Source of the DNA: Bacillus sp. V2I10
Lineage (GTDB): Bacteria; Bacillota; Bacilli; Bacillales; Bacillaceae
Length of the DNA stretch: 64,000 nt
NCBI RefSeq assembly: GCF_030817055.1
Contig: NZ_JAUSYV010000001.1
Span: forward strand, 1,946,001 to 2,010,000
Reading direction: 5' to 3'
The notes under the pieces are model-generated. The model ran no database searches. It was not told where the DNA came from and worked only from the letters and a program-made list of their open reading frames with translations. The position numbers were made by a program, and so were the translations under genes. Positions 50,416 to 59,066 of the stretch are shown one piece after another (the first letter of the stretch is position 1; the number at the start of each line of letters is the position of its first letter).

Positions 50416-50430
50416 GTTAAGCGTTTTCAT
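50416..50430 (-). promoter_or_regulatory. cre-like site upstream of the epimerase operon
   Basis: Minus strand ATGAAAACGCTTAAC matches WTGNAANCGNWNNCW except at one fixed base and the end position. It lies just before the ribosome binding site. A perfect TTGACA at 50379 with a poor -10 (CATGTT) is the best promoter candidate. Confidence 0.4.
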
Positions 50431-50447
50431 CAAGAGGAGGGGAAAAG

Positions 50448-50864
50448 ATGATTAAAAAGGTAGATCACATAGGGGTAGCTGTTCGTTCGATTTCTGAGGT
50501 GCTTCCGTTTTATGAGGAAACTCTCGGTTTACAGCTTCAAGGCATTGAACACGTAAAAGAACAAAAGGTGAACGTCGCTTTTTTGAAAATAGGCGATACC
50601 AAAATTGAATTACTTGAGCCCACTTCTGAGGACAGTGCTGTAGCCAAATTTATTGAAAAACAGGGAGAAGGCATACATCATTTGGCTTTGGGAGTGGATG
50701 ATATAAAGAAAAGGATTGAAGAATTGAGGGTAAATGGAGTGAAAATGATTGATGAAACTCCAAGGAACGGTGCAGGCGGCGCTGCCATTGCCTTTTTGCA
50801 TCCGAAATCTGCAAACGGAGTATTAGTGGAACTATGTGAAAAGAGAGAGGGTACAGTTCTATGA
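50448..50864 (+). CDS. mce: Methylmalonyl-CoA epimerase (VOC fold, YqjC)
   Basis: 138 residues, two beta-alpha-beta-beta-beta repeats of the vicinal oxygen chelate fold. Metal ligands are in VDHIGVAV, IELLEP-region Glu, GIHHLALGV and VLVELCEK. Interconverts (S)- and (R)-methylmalonyl-CoA, linking the carboxylase to MutAB. GAGGAGGGG ribosome binding site. Its end overlaps yqjD by 4 bases. Confidence 0.95.
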   Translation: MIKKVDHIGVAVRSISEVLPFYEETLGLQLQGIEHVKEQKVNVAFLKIGDTKIELLEPTSEDSAVAKFIEKQGEGIHHLALGVDDIKKRIEELRVNGVKMIDETPRNGAGGAAIAFLHPKSANGVLVELCEKREGTVL

Positions 50865-52414
50865 GCATTGATATTTTCGATAAAATAAATGAATTATATG
50901 ATCGAAGACGTGAAGTGGAAATGGGCGGCGGAGATGAGCGCATTGAAAAACAGCATGAAAAAGGAAAGCTGACAGCAAGAGAGCGCATCGATCTTCTCGT
51001 TGATAAAGGAACATTCGTTGAAATGAATCCATTCATAGAGCACCGGTGCAATGACTTTGGTCTGAGCGGGAAAAAAGGGCCGGGTGACGGAGTCGTCACA
51101 GGCTACGGCAAAGTGAACGGACGACCTGTCTATTTATTTTCACAGGACTTTACGGTTTTTGGAGGAGCCCTTGGAGAGATGCATGCAAAGAAAATTGCTG
51201 CGGTTATGGACCTGGCAGCAAAAAGCGGAACGCCGTTCATTGGCCTTAACGACTCCGGAGGTGCTAGAATTCAGGAAGGTGTGGTATCATTAGATGGATA
51301 TGGGCAGATTTTTTACCGCAATACCATCTACTCGGGCGTAATACCGCAAATTTCGGTTATCCTTGGTCCGTGTGCAGGCGGTGCCGTATATTCTCCTGCA
51401 ATTACAGACTTTGTCTTTATGGTCGAGAAAACAAGTCAAATGTTTATAACAGGTCCTAAAGTGATTGAAACGGTAACAGGCGAAAAAATCAGTTCCGAAG
51501 ATTTAGGCGGAGCTAAAGTACATAATACGATCAGCGGAAATGCCCATTTTTCAGGCGAAACAGAAGAAGAGGTGCTTTCTCAAGTCCGGAAATTAATCAC
51601 CTATTTGCCGCAGAATAATCAGGAGAAAGCGCCGATTTTGCCATTCGATGATGATGCGGATTATCGTCCGAACCTGACAGACTGCATCCCATTTGATGCC
51701 CTCAGGCCTTATGATGTTCGAGTGGTTATTCAAGAAGTGGCTGATGCCGATTCTTTTTATGAAGTGCAAAAGGACTTTGCAAAAAATATAGTTGTCGGTT
51801 TTGCGAGAATAAAAGGTGAGGTCGTTGGACTCGTCTGCAATCAGCCAAAATACATGGCCGGCGGACTTGATATTGATTCTTCGGATAAAGCTTCCCGCTT
51901 CATCCGGTTTTGTGATTCGTTCCAGATTCCGATTATTACGTTTGAAGATGTTACTGGGTTTTTCCCTGGTATTAAGCAAGAGCACGGGGGAATCATCAGA
52001 CACGGGGCAAAGATTTTGTATGCCTATTCAGAAGCAACCGTTCCTAAATTGACGGTTATTTTGCGAAAAGCCTACGGCGGAGCATACGTTGCACTGAACA
52101 GCAAATCGATTGGAGCGGATCTTGTTTTTGCATGGCCGAATGCCGAGATTGCCGTGATGGGTCCTCAGGGTGCTGCGAATATCATTTTCGCTAAAGAAAT
52201 TGAAAACAGCGATAATCCTGAAGAGACAAGAGCAAATAAAATCGAAGAATACAGAGAGAAGTTCGCAAATCCTTATGTTGCTGCGAGTCAGGGTATGGTT
52301 GATGATGTCATTGATCCGCGGGATACAAGAATTAAATTGATTCAGGCACTTGAAATGCTCCGGACAAAGCAAGAGCAAAGACCTGCCAAAAAGCATGGGA
52401 ACATTCCGCTTTAA
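50861..52414 (+). CDS. yqjD: Propionyl/methylmalonyl-CoA carboxyltransferase beta subunit (YqjD)
   Basis: 517 residues, crotonase-like carboxyltransferase pair. SQDFTVFGGALGEMHAKKIA, GLNDSGGARIQEGV and GGAVYSPAITDF are in the N-terminal half. FEDVTGFFPGIKQEHGGIIR and KAYGGAYVALNSK are in the C-terminal half. It would carboxylate propionyl-CoA using a carboxybiotin donor. No alpha subunit is beside it. AccB/AccC or a distant gene may serve. Coupled to mce by ATGA overlap. Confidence 0.93.
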   Translation: MSIDIFDKINELYDRRREVEMGGGDERIEKQHEKGKLTARERIDLLVDKGTFVEMNPFIEHRCNDFGLSGKKGPGDGVVTGYGKVNGRPVYLFSQDFTVFGGALGEMHAKKIAAVMDLAAKSGTPFIGLNDSGGARIQEGVVSLDGYGQIFYRNTIYSGVIPQISVILGPCAGGAVYSPAITDFVFMVEKTSQMFITGPKVIETVTGEKISSEDLGGAKVHNTISGNAHFSGETEEEVLSQVRKLITYLPQNNQEKAPILPFDDDADYRPNLTDCIPFDALRPYDVRVVIQEVADADSFYEVQKDFAKNIVVGFARIKGEVVGLVCNQPKYMAGGLDIDSSDKASRFIRFCDSFQIPIITFEDVTGFFPGIKQEHGGIIRHGAKILYAYSEATVPKLTVILRKAYGGAYVALNSKSIGADLVFAWPNAEIAVMGPQGAANIIFAKEIENSDNPEETRANKIEEYREKFANPYVAASQGMVDDVIDPRDTRIKLIQALEMLRTKQEQRPAKKHGNIPL

Positions 52415-52436
52415 TACACTTTATGGAGGAATACAT

Positions 52437-53561
52437 ATGGTTAATCAAGAACGCTTAGTTAATGAATTTCTGGAGCTTGTGCAAATTGATTCAGAAACGA
52501 AATTCGAAACAGAAATTGCAAAAGTATTAAAAGAAAAGTTTTCATCACTTGGTGTTCATGTTGTTGAAGATGATACAACGGGTGTTACCGGACATGGTGC
52601 AGGAAATTTAATTTGTACTCTGGAAGCTGTAAAAGACGGAGTAGATCCGATTTATTTTACTTCACATATGGACACTGTTGTTCCTGGAAAAGGCATTAAG
52701 CCCTCTATTAAAGATGATTATATTGTGACAGACGGTACGACGATTTTAGGTGCTGATGATAAAACAGGTTTATCCGCGATGCTTGAAGCCGTTCGTGTGT
52801 TGAAGGAAAATAACATCTCTCATGGAAAAATCGAATTTATTATTACTGCCGGTGAAGAATCAGGTCTTGTAGGCGCGAAAGCCATTGATGGATCTCAAAT
52901 CACGGCAAAATTCGGATATGCATTAGACAGTGATGGAAAAGTCGGGACAATTATTGTTGCAGCTCCAACACAAGCTAAAGTAAAAGCAGCCATCTTTGGC
53001 AAGACGGCTCATGCTGGTGTCGCCCCTGAAAAAGGCGTATCTGCGATCACCATTGCTGCAAAAGCAATTGCTAAAATGCCCTTAGGCAGAATTGATCATG
53101 AAACAACAGCTAACATTGGCCGTTTTGAAGGAGGCACGCAAACAAACATCGTTTGCGATCAAGTGAATATTTTAGCTGAAGCAAGATCTTTGGTTCCTGA
53201 GAAAATGGAAGCTCAAGTGGCGAAAATGAAAGAAGCTTTTGAAAGTGCTGCTGCTGAAATGGGCGGACGCGCTGAAGTGGATATTGAAGTGATGTATCCC
53301 GGCTTTAAATTTGGCGAGGGAGATCATGTTGTTGAAGTCGCTAAAAAAGCGGCTGCAGCAATCGGCCGAACAAGCGAGCTTCAAACAAGCGGCGGTGGCA
53401 GCGATGCCAATGTTATTGCCGGGTTTGACATTCCAACTGTGAATTTGGCAGTCGGGTATGAAGATATTCATACAACCAATGAAAAGATGCCGATAGAAGA
53501 GCTTGTGAAAACAGCAGAGCTTGTTGTCGCGATCATTGAGGAAGTAGCTAAAGGCGAATAA
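52437..53561 (+). CDS. yqjE: M20 family metallopeptidase YqjE (peptidase T-like)
   Basis: 374 residues. Zinc ligands and catalytic residues in FTSHMDTVVPG, ILGADDKTGLSAMLEA, ITAGEESGLVGAKA and ALDSDG. The dimerisation domain covers about 185-295. A cytosolic aminotripeptidase-like enzyme, exact substrate unknown. ATG 52437 with GGAGG is clear. The upstream frame overlaps yqjD. It follows yqjD by 22 bases and may share its transcript. Confidence 0.93.
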   Translation: MVNQERLVNEFLELVQIDSETKFETEIAKVLKEKFSSLGVHVVEDDTTGVTGHGAGNLICTLEAVKDGVDPIYFTSHMDTVVPGKGIKPSIKDDYIVTDGTTILGADDKTGLSAMLEAVRVLKENNISHGKIEFIITAGEESGLVGAKAIDGSQITAKFGYALDSDGKVGTIIVAAPTQAKVKAAIFGKTAHAGVAPEKGVSAITIAAKAIAKMPLGRIDHETTANIGRFEGGTQTNIVCDQVNILAEARSLVPEKMEAQVAKMKEAFESAAAEMGGRAEVDIEVMYPGFKFGEGDHVVEVAKKAAAAIGRTSELQTSGGGSDANVIAGFDIPTVNLAVGYEDIHTTNEKMPIEELVKTAELVVAIIEEVAKGE

Positions 53562-53573
53562 TCCAAAAAGAAT

Positions 53574-53608
53574 GGCAGGCGCAGCGATCGCTCCTGCTGT
53601 TTCTTATT
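53574..53608 (+). terminator. Weak terminator candidate after yqjE
   Basis: GCAGG / CCTGC with an imperfect inner stem around GCGATCGC, followed by TGTTTCTTATTT. Confidence 0.4.
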
Positions 53609-53629
53609 TCAGAAATAGAGGTGTTCAGC

Positions 53630-54157
53630 ATGAAAAAGAAAGAAAAAGCAACTTTTGCCGGAGGATGCTTCTGGTGTATGGTGAAGCCGTTTGACGAGCA
53701 GCCAGGCATCATTGAGGTTGTTTCTGGCTATACAGGAGGAACATTAGAAAATCCTTCTTATGAACAAATTAAAACAGGTGAAACAGGCCACCTGGAAGCT
53801 GTGGAAATTACATTTGAACCTGAAGTATTTTCATATGAAAGACTGCTCGAGTTATATTGGCCGCAAATTGATCCGACAGATGATGGCGGACAGTTCTTTG
53901 ACCGGGGCAGCCAGTACCGCACAGCCATTTTTTATCATACAGAACAGCAGAAGCTAAAAGCAGAGCAGTCAAAAACTGCGATTGAAGAGAGCGGCCGCTT
54001 TAAGAAACCGATTGTAACGGAAATCCTTCCGGCAGCTCCTTTTTACCATGCAGAAGAATACCATCAAAAGTTTTATGCTAAAAATCCGGAGAAATATAAG
54101 CAAGAAAGAGAAGAATCCGGAAGAGAAGAATTTATAAAGAAAAATTGGAATCAGTAA
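53630..54157 (+). CDS. msrA: Peptide methionine sulfoxide reductase MsrA
   Basis: 175 residues. Active site GGCFWCMVKPF, then GYTGG and the YHAEEYHQKFY region near the C-terminus. Repairs methionine-S-sulfoxide in proteins, recycled by thioredoxin. ATG 53630 is chosen as AGAGGTG lies 7 bases upstream. The GTG at 53621 is inside it. The usual C-terminal resolving cysteines are not seen, so recycling may differ. Confidence 0.94.
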   Translation: MKKKEKATFAGGCFWCMVKPFDEQPGIIEVVSGYTGGTLENPSYEQIKTGETGHLEAVEITFEPEVFSYERLLELYWPQIDPTDDGGQFFDRGSQYRTAIFYHTEQQKLKAEQSKTAIEESGRFKKPIVTEILPAAPFYHAEEYHQKFYAKNPEKYKQEREESGREEFIKKNWNQ

Positions 54158-54198
54158 AAAAAAGCCCGCTGCCTTATAACAAGACAGCGGGCTTTTTT
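54157..54198 (+). terminator. Terminator of msrA
   Basis: AAAAAAGCCCGCTG / CAGCGGGCTTTTTT, 14 pairs, with extra pairing inside the loop. Confidence 0.9.
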
Positions 54199-54362
54199 AA
54201 GGTTTAATAACGTACTTGCGCTTATCTTAATGTGCCGATAATAGTTTGTCAAAGTGTGCAGCAGGGTACTTTCCTTATTAAGAAGAACGGTTCTGATTCT
54301 TGCCATTACAATAGGGTCCGTTCGGAGTTAAAGTACAGCAGAAAAAAATGAACAGCCGCACC

Positions 54363-54393
54363 GCCGCCATTCATCTGATGGCGGCTTTTTTAG
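54363..54393 (+). terminator. Orphan terminator upstream of dinB
   Basis: GCCGCCAT / ATGGCGGC stem, TCATCTG loop, then seven T residues. The 165 bases between the msrA terminator and this one hold no recognisable gene. TTGTCA at 54246 and TACTTT at 54267 (15-base spacer) are a poor promoter candidate. It may end a small RNA or a dinB leader transcript. Confidence 0.8.
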
Positions 54394-54436
54394 ATTATAT
54401 GATAAAATGAAAAGAGAACGATTGTTTGGAAAGAAG

Positions 54437-55687
54437 ATGAATAAGATGAAAGAGCTAAGTGGACCTAGAGTAATTTTACATGTGGACATGAACAGCTTTT
54501 ATGCATCTGTTGAAATGGCATTTGACCCCGAACTTAGAGGAAAGCCGCTTGCAATTGCAGGAAACGTAGAAGAACGAAAAGGAATTGTGGTTACTTGCAG
54601 TTATGAAGCGAGGGCTAAGGGAGTGAAAACGACCATGCCGCTTTGGCAGGCGAAACGGCATTGTCCTGAACTGATTGTCCGAAAACCAAACTTTGACCGT
54701 TACAGAAAAGCCTCTAAAGCCATGTTCGGCCTTTTAAGGGAGTTTACACATCTGGTAGAGCCCGTTTCAATTGATGAAGGATATATGGATTTAACGGAGT
54801 TTTTAAAGGAGGGCAATCCTCTTCAAATCGCTAAGACCATTCAGGACAGGCTGATGGAAGAGCTTTTGCTGCCGGCAAGCATTGGCGTAGCACCTAATAA
54901 ATTTCTCGCCAAAATGGCATCCAACATGAAAAAACCCCTCGGCATCACTGTACTCAGAAAGCGGGAGCTGGGTAAGACTCTTTGGCCGCTTCCTGTTAGC
55001 GAAATGCATGGGGTTGGAGAAAAAACGGCCGAGAAATTAAAAACAATTGGTATTCAAACGATAAAAGACCTTGCAGGTGCTGATGCGATTGGATTAAAGC
55101 AGCTTCTCGGAATCAACGGCGAGCGCCTGAAAAAAAGAGCAAATGGAATAGATGATAGAGAGGTAAACCCTGACTCCATCTATGATTTTAAAAGCATCGG
55201 AAACTCAACTACTTTATCAAAAGATACGACAGAGGCCAGAATTCTGTATGAAACTCTGAACCGTCTGTCACATTCGGTAAGCAGCAGAATGAAACGAAAG
55301 GATGTTCTCGGCACGAAAATCTTTACGACGATTCGTTATTCTGACCGAAGCACATATACTCGTAGTAAGAAACTGAATAACCCCATTGTTGAGACAGAGG
55401 ATATTCTTACACATGCTAAAGCGCTGTTTGATAAGCATTGGACGGGTGAACCAATCCGGCTCCTTGGAGTAACATGCCAGGATCTTGTTCCGAAAGAGGA
55501 TGCTTATAAGCAGCTGGATCTTTTTTCTTTTCAGGAGGACGCAAAAAAAGAACCGCTTTACAAAACCATTGAAGATATTAATAGAAAATACGGCAGCAGC
55601 ATGGTCAAACGCGGGATGAAAGTGGACAAATCAGAAGATGATAAAACAAGCGGCACAAGTTTTAATAAAGATTTTTTAAGGGAATGA
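54437..55687 (+). CDS. dinB: Y-family DNA polymerase IV (DinB, YqjH)
   Basis: 416 residues. Palm motifs VILHVDMNSFYASVE and PVSIDEGYMD carry the catalytic Asp and Asp-Glu. The helix-hairpin-helix HGVGEKTAEKLKTIGI and the little-finger domain follow. QLDLF near the C-terminus is the sliding-clamp binding motif. Translesion DNA synthesis. Start is uncertain: ATG 54407, 54437 and 54446 are in frame. 54437 has GGAAAG upstream. No clear LexA box. Confidence 0.93.
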   Translation: MNKMKELSGPRVILHVDMNSFYASVEMAFDPELRGKPLAIAGNVEERKGIVVTCSYEARAKGVKTTMPLWQAKRHCPELIVRKPNFDRYRKASKAMFGLLREFTHLVEPVSIDEGYMDLTEFLKEGNPLQIAKTIQDRLMEELLLPASIGVAPNKFLAKMASNMKKPLGITVLRKRELGKTLWPLPVSEMHGVGEKTAEKLKTIGIQTIKDLAGADAIGLKQLLGINGERLKKRANGIDDREVNPDSIYDFKSIGNSTTLSKDTTEARILYETLNRLSHSVSSRMKRKDVLGTKIFTTIRYSDRSTYTRSKKLNNPIVETEDILTHAKALFDKHWTGEPIRLLGVTCQDLVPKEDAYKQLDLFSFQEDAKKEPLYKTIEDINRKYGSSMVKRGMKVDKSEDDKTSGTSFNKDFLRE

Positions 55688-55804
55688 TTAATGCGCTTTA
55701 CTTGATAAAAGCAAGGCTCCTGTGTTATTTTTACATGAAGAATCCATGTGACTGTATGCATGAACTCTGTATATAAAAAATTGATTGAGAAGGGAAGTAT
55801 CATA

Positions 55805-57217
55805 ATGTCAAAACAGCAAATTGGCGTCATCGGTTTGGCCGTCATGGGCAAAAACCTCGCTCTTAATATAGAAAGCCGCGGATATTCCGTATCGGTTTAT
55901 AATCGTTCTTCTGATAAAACAGAAGAGATGCTGAAAGAAAACAGCGGTAAAAATCTGGTTGGTACATACAGCATTGAAGAATTTGTTCAATCACTTGAAA
56001 CTCCCCGCAAAATTTTGCTGATGGTCAAAGCGGGCTTTGCAACAGATGCTACAATAGAACAATTGCTTCCCCATTTAGATAAAGGGGATATTTTAATTGA
56101 CGGCGGAAACACGCTGTATACAGACACACAGCGCCGCAACAAGGAGCTTGCCGAGAGCGGCATACACTTCATCGGCACTGGCGTATCCGGCGGTGAAGAA
56201 GGGGCACTTAAAGGGCCATCAATTATGCCTGGCGGCCAAAAAGAAGCCTTCGATCTAGTAAAGCCTATTTTCGAAGCGATTTCTGCAAAAGTTGATGGTG
56301 ATCCATGTACTACATACATCGGTCCTGATGGTGCTGGCCATTATGTGAAAATGGTTCATAACGGCATTGAATACGGCGACATGCAGCTGATTTCAGAAGC
56401 TTATTTTATTTTGAAAAATGTTCTAGGTCTATCTGCAGAGGAATTGCATGAAGTATTTGCGGACTGGAATCAAGGCGAGCTTGACAGCTATTTAATTGAA
56501 ATCACAGCTGACATCTTCACTAAAACGGATGAAGAAACCGGAAAGCCGCTTGTTGACGTCATTTTAGATACTGCAGGCCAAAAAGGCACTGGAAAATGGA
56601 CAAGCAAAAGCGCCCTTGATTTAGGTGTTCCGCTGCCGATTATTACAGAATCAGTTTTTGCACGATTCATTTCTGCCATGAAGGATGAGCGCGTGAAAGC
56701 AAGCAAAATCTTATCAGGACCTGCTGTTTCTCCTTTTGAAGGCGACAAGGCAGAACTGATTGAAGTTGTGCGCAAAGCTCTTTATATGAGTAAAATCTGT
56801 TCTTATGCACAAGGTTTCGCTCAAATGAGAGCAGCTTCTGATGAATACAAGTGGGATCTTCAGTACGGCGATATCGCCATGATTTTCAGAGGCGGCTGTA
56901 TCATTCGCGCTGCATTCCTGCAAAAAATCAAAGATGCATATGACCGTGATGCAAACCTTGCAAACCTGCTGCTTGATCCATACTTTAAAGAAATAGCAGA
57001 AAGCTACCAGGGAGCACTTCGCAAAGTCTTAACGGTTGCGATTGAACAGGGAGTTCCGGTGCCAAGCTTCTCAGCTGCGTTATCATACTATGACAGCTAC
57101 CGGACAGAAACGCTTCCTGCCAACCTTATTCAGGCACAGCGCGACTACTTTGGAGCTCATACGTATCAGCGTACGGATAAAGAAGGGATCTTCCATACGG
57201 AATGGATGTCAAAATAA
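55805..57217 (+). CDS. gndA: 6-phosphogluconate dehydrogenase, decarboxylating
   Basis: 470 residues. N-terminal nucleotide-binding fold (IGVIGLAVMGKNLALNIESR), catalytic region GAGHYVKMVHNGIEYGDMQ with the essential Lys, and C-terminal AYDRDANLANLLLDPYF. Oxidises 6-phosphogluconate to ribulose 5-phosphate in the pentose phosphate pathway. Its partner zwf is 2 kb away on the other strand. ATG 55805 with GAAGGG. The upstream frame to 55748 is not needed. Confidence 0.97.
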   Translation: MSKQQIGVIGLAVMGKNLALNIESRGYSVSVYNRSSDKTEEMLKENSGKNLVGTYSIEEFVQSLETPRKILLMVKAGFATDATIEQLLPHLDKGDILIDGGNTLYTDTQRRNKELAESGIHFIGTGVSGGEEGALKGPSIMPGGQKEAFDLVKPIFEAISAKVDGDPCTTYIGPDGAGHYVKMVHNGIEYGDMQLISEAYFILKNVLGLSAEELHEVFADWNQGELDSYLIEITADIFTKTDEETGKPLVDVILDTAGQKGTGKWTSKSALDLGVPLPIITESVFARFISAMKDERVKASKILSGPAVSPFEGDKAELIEVVRKALYMSKICSYAQGFAQMRAASDEYKWDLQYGDIAMIFRGGCIIRAAFLQKIKDAYDRDANLANLLLDPYFKEIAESYQGALRKVLTVAIEQGVPVPSFSAALSYYDSYRTETLPANLIQAQRDYFGAHTYQRTDKEGIFHTEWMSK

Positions 57218-57224
57218 GAAAAAC

Positions 57225-57260
57225 AAAACACGGTGCCACCCGAGCGCCGTGTTTTCTTTA
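57225..57260 (+). terminator. Terminator of gndA
   Basis: AAAACACGG / CCGTGTTTT stem with inner pairing, followed by CTTTATGTTTT. Confidence 0.8.
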
Positions 57261-57322
57261 TGTTTTCTCCTTGATGTTTCTGGGTAAAAAAGAAACAGAA
57301 TGATTAAACGGGGTGAAAACGA

Positions 57323-57508
57323 ATGCTTTATTTACTGGCCATATTGCTGCCGCCTGCAGCCGTGCTTTTTGTTGGCAAACCATTTCAGGCGCTGCTGAAT
57401 TTGATTTTAACATTGATTTTCTATATTCCGGGAGCCATTCATGCGGTACTGGTTGTAAAAGATGCGAAGGCAGATAAACGAGCGAAAAAGTATGGCAGTC
57501 ATTATTAA
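57323..57508 (+). CDS. YqaE/Pmp3 family small membrane protein
   Basis: 61 residues, two membrane helices (about 2-17 and 25-46) with the family-typical LPPAAVLFVGKPFQALLNL and FYIPGAIHAVLVV, ending in a basic tail. Pmp3/UPF0057 proteins affect membrane potential and cation tolerance in other organisms. Role here unknown. GGGGTGA ribosome binding site and its own terminator. Confidence 0.88.
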   Translation: MLYLLAILLPPAAVLFVGKPFQALLNLILTLIFYIPGAIHAVLVVKDAKADKRAKKYGSHY

Positions 57509-57516
57509 TAGATAGG

Positions 57517-57547
57517 CCGGGCATGTAAGCGTATGTCCGGTTTTTTC
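57517..57547 (+). terminator. Terminator after the Pmp3-like gene
   Basis: CCGGGCAT / ATGTCCGG with one G-U pair and a GTAAGCGT loop, then six T residues. Confidence 0.85.
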
Positions 57548-57562
57548 ATGAATTCAAATTAG

Positions 57563-57591
57563 TTGACGATTTTGGATGGAGCGCGTATATT
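57563..57591 (+). promoter_or_regulatory. Sigma-A promoter of the MFS gene
   Basis: TTGACG-17-TATATT. Short leader of about 30 bases, with no room for an attenuator. Confidence 0.65.
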
Positions 57592-57625
57592 TCATTAGGT
57601 ACACGAAATAAAAAGGCGGGATCAC

Positions 57626-58999
57626 ATGTCAGCTATCACAACAGAAATACCTATTGAAAAAAATGAACATGGATTAGCCCACGAAACAAAGATTGTTTTG
57701 TTATGGAGCTTAACAGTCTGGCTTGTCGTAATGAACACGACAATGTTCAATGTAGCGCTGCCAAGTGTGTTAAATGACCTGAGCTTATCATCTGGAACAG
57801 CATCATGGATTGTATCCGGCTATTCGATTGCCTTTGCTATTTCCACTTTGACTTACAGCCGCTTATCTGATTTTATTCCGATATCAAAACTGCTTTCTAT
57901 TGGGTTAATCCTGCTTGGAATCTCGTCCATCATCGGATTTTTCTCTAACGATTTTTATATGCTTTTAACTGCCCGTGTCCTGCAGGCTGCAGGTGCCGGG
58001 GCTGTTCCTGGTCTTGCAATGGTTCTTGCAGGGAAATACATTCCTATATCAAGAAGGGGAAAAGCTATGTCGCTTATTTCATCAGCTGCCTCTCTTGGTT
58101 TTGGTCTAGGTCCTGTTATAGGAGGAGCCATTACACAATATTTCGGCTGGCATTATCTTTTTTTAATTACGGGATTTGTCATCCTGCTTTTGCCGCTCTT
58201 TCAAAAACTCTTGCCGAAAGAAGATGCAAAGCAAGTCCACTTTGATTCTTTCGGAGGCTTGCTGACTGGACTTGGCGTTACTGGATTGCTGTTATTTTTA
58301 TCAACGATGTCCATACCATTGCTTGCCGGCACAATCATTCTATTATTTATTCTCTGGAGACATGTGCATAAAGTCGACATACCGTTTGTCCAGCCGTCTC
58401 TTTTGCGTAATCGGCCATACTTGAAATTAGCCGGAGTCGGATTTTCTGCTTTTATTGTTCATTTCTCAACTCTGTTTTTAATGCCGATTATCCTGACAGT
58501 CATTTTTGAGAAAGATCCGGCTGCCATCGGAATGATTATCTTCCCGGGAGCTATTTTGTCTGCAGTCGCAGCTCAGTTTATTGGCCGTTTGATCGATAAG
58601 TTCGGAAATCTTCCGCTCATCTTATTTGGTCATGCAGCACTATTGATTTCAACCGTTATATTGGTCTTTTTCTCAGGCTTCTCACCTTATGCCATTTTAA
58701 TTGCCTATATGTTTATGAGCACTGGTTTTTCAAGCTTAACATCAAGCATTGCAAATGAGGCAACCCGCATCCTGCCAAAAAAAGAAATTGGAGCGGGTAT
58801 GGGGATGACACAGCTTGTGCAATTCTTTGGGGGAGCTTTCGGAGTTGCTCTCTCCGGGCTGTTTATTGAATGGCAGCAGGGACTTGCACCTAAGCTGATT
58901 TATACTAATATTTTTGCAGGGCTATCGGGACTAATTATATGCTCACTGACCGTTTTTCTTATGTATTATCTTAAAAGTAAAAAGGATTTCAACCAGTAG
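57626..58999 (+). CDS. Major facilitator superfamily drug exporter (DHA2-like, Tet(L)-type relative)
   Basis: 457 residues with about 12-14 membrane helices. Opens with a polar N-terminus and VWLVVMNTTMFNVALPSVLN, typical of 14-helix drug:H+ antiporters. Motif A-like SRLSDFIPISKLL and motif C-like GFGLGPVIGGAI are present. AAGAGAVPGLAMVLAGKYIP resembles the TetK/TetL and QacA branch. Substrate cannot be told. It replaces or adds to the B. subtilis content between gnd and zwf. Confidence 0.85.
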   Translation: MSAITTEIPIEKNEHGLAHETKIVLLWSLTVWLVVMNTTMFNVALPSVLNDLSLSSGTASWIVSGYSIAFAISTLTYSRLSDFIPISKLLSIGLILLGISSIIGFFSNDFYMLLTARVLQAAGAGAVPGLAMVLAGKYIPISRRGKAMSLISSAASLGFGLGPVIGGAITQYFGWHYLFLITGFVILLLPLFQKLLPKEDAKQVHFDSFGGLLTGLGVTGLLLFLSTMSIPLLAGTIILLFILWRHVHKVDIPFVQPSLLRNRPYLKLAGVGFSAFIVHFSTLFLMPIILTVIFEKDPAAIGMIIFPGAILSAVAAQFIGRLIDKFGNLPLILFGHAALLISTVILVFFSGFSPYAILIAYMFMSTGFSSLTSSIANEATRILPKKEIGAGMGMTQLVQFFGGAFGVALSGLFIEWQQGLAPKLIYTNIFAGLSGLIICSLTVFLMYYLKSKKDFNQ

Positions 59000-59059
59000 C
59001 CCCTCTGTGAGGAGGCTTTTTTTATTCAAAAATAAAACGCCTGGAATTTCCAGGCGTTT
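58998..59059. terminator. Two terminators between the convergent MFS and zwf genes
   Basis: AGCCCCTC / GAGGAGGCT (58998-59017, one bulge) plus seven T residues serves the MFS gene. AAACGCCTGGAA / TTCCAGGCGTTT (59035-59059) is a strong symmetrical stem that can serve zwf as well. Confidence 0.8.
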
Positions 59060-59066
59060 AAACTTT

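Noticed and set aside
53584..53591. GCGATCGC octamer after yqjE
   Set aside because: A single occurrence. The HIP1 meaning applies to cyanobacteria.
54281..54300. LexA-like AGAACGGTTCT before dinB
   Set aside because: The spacing between GAAC and TTC arms is too short for the GAAC-N4-GTTC LexA box.
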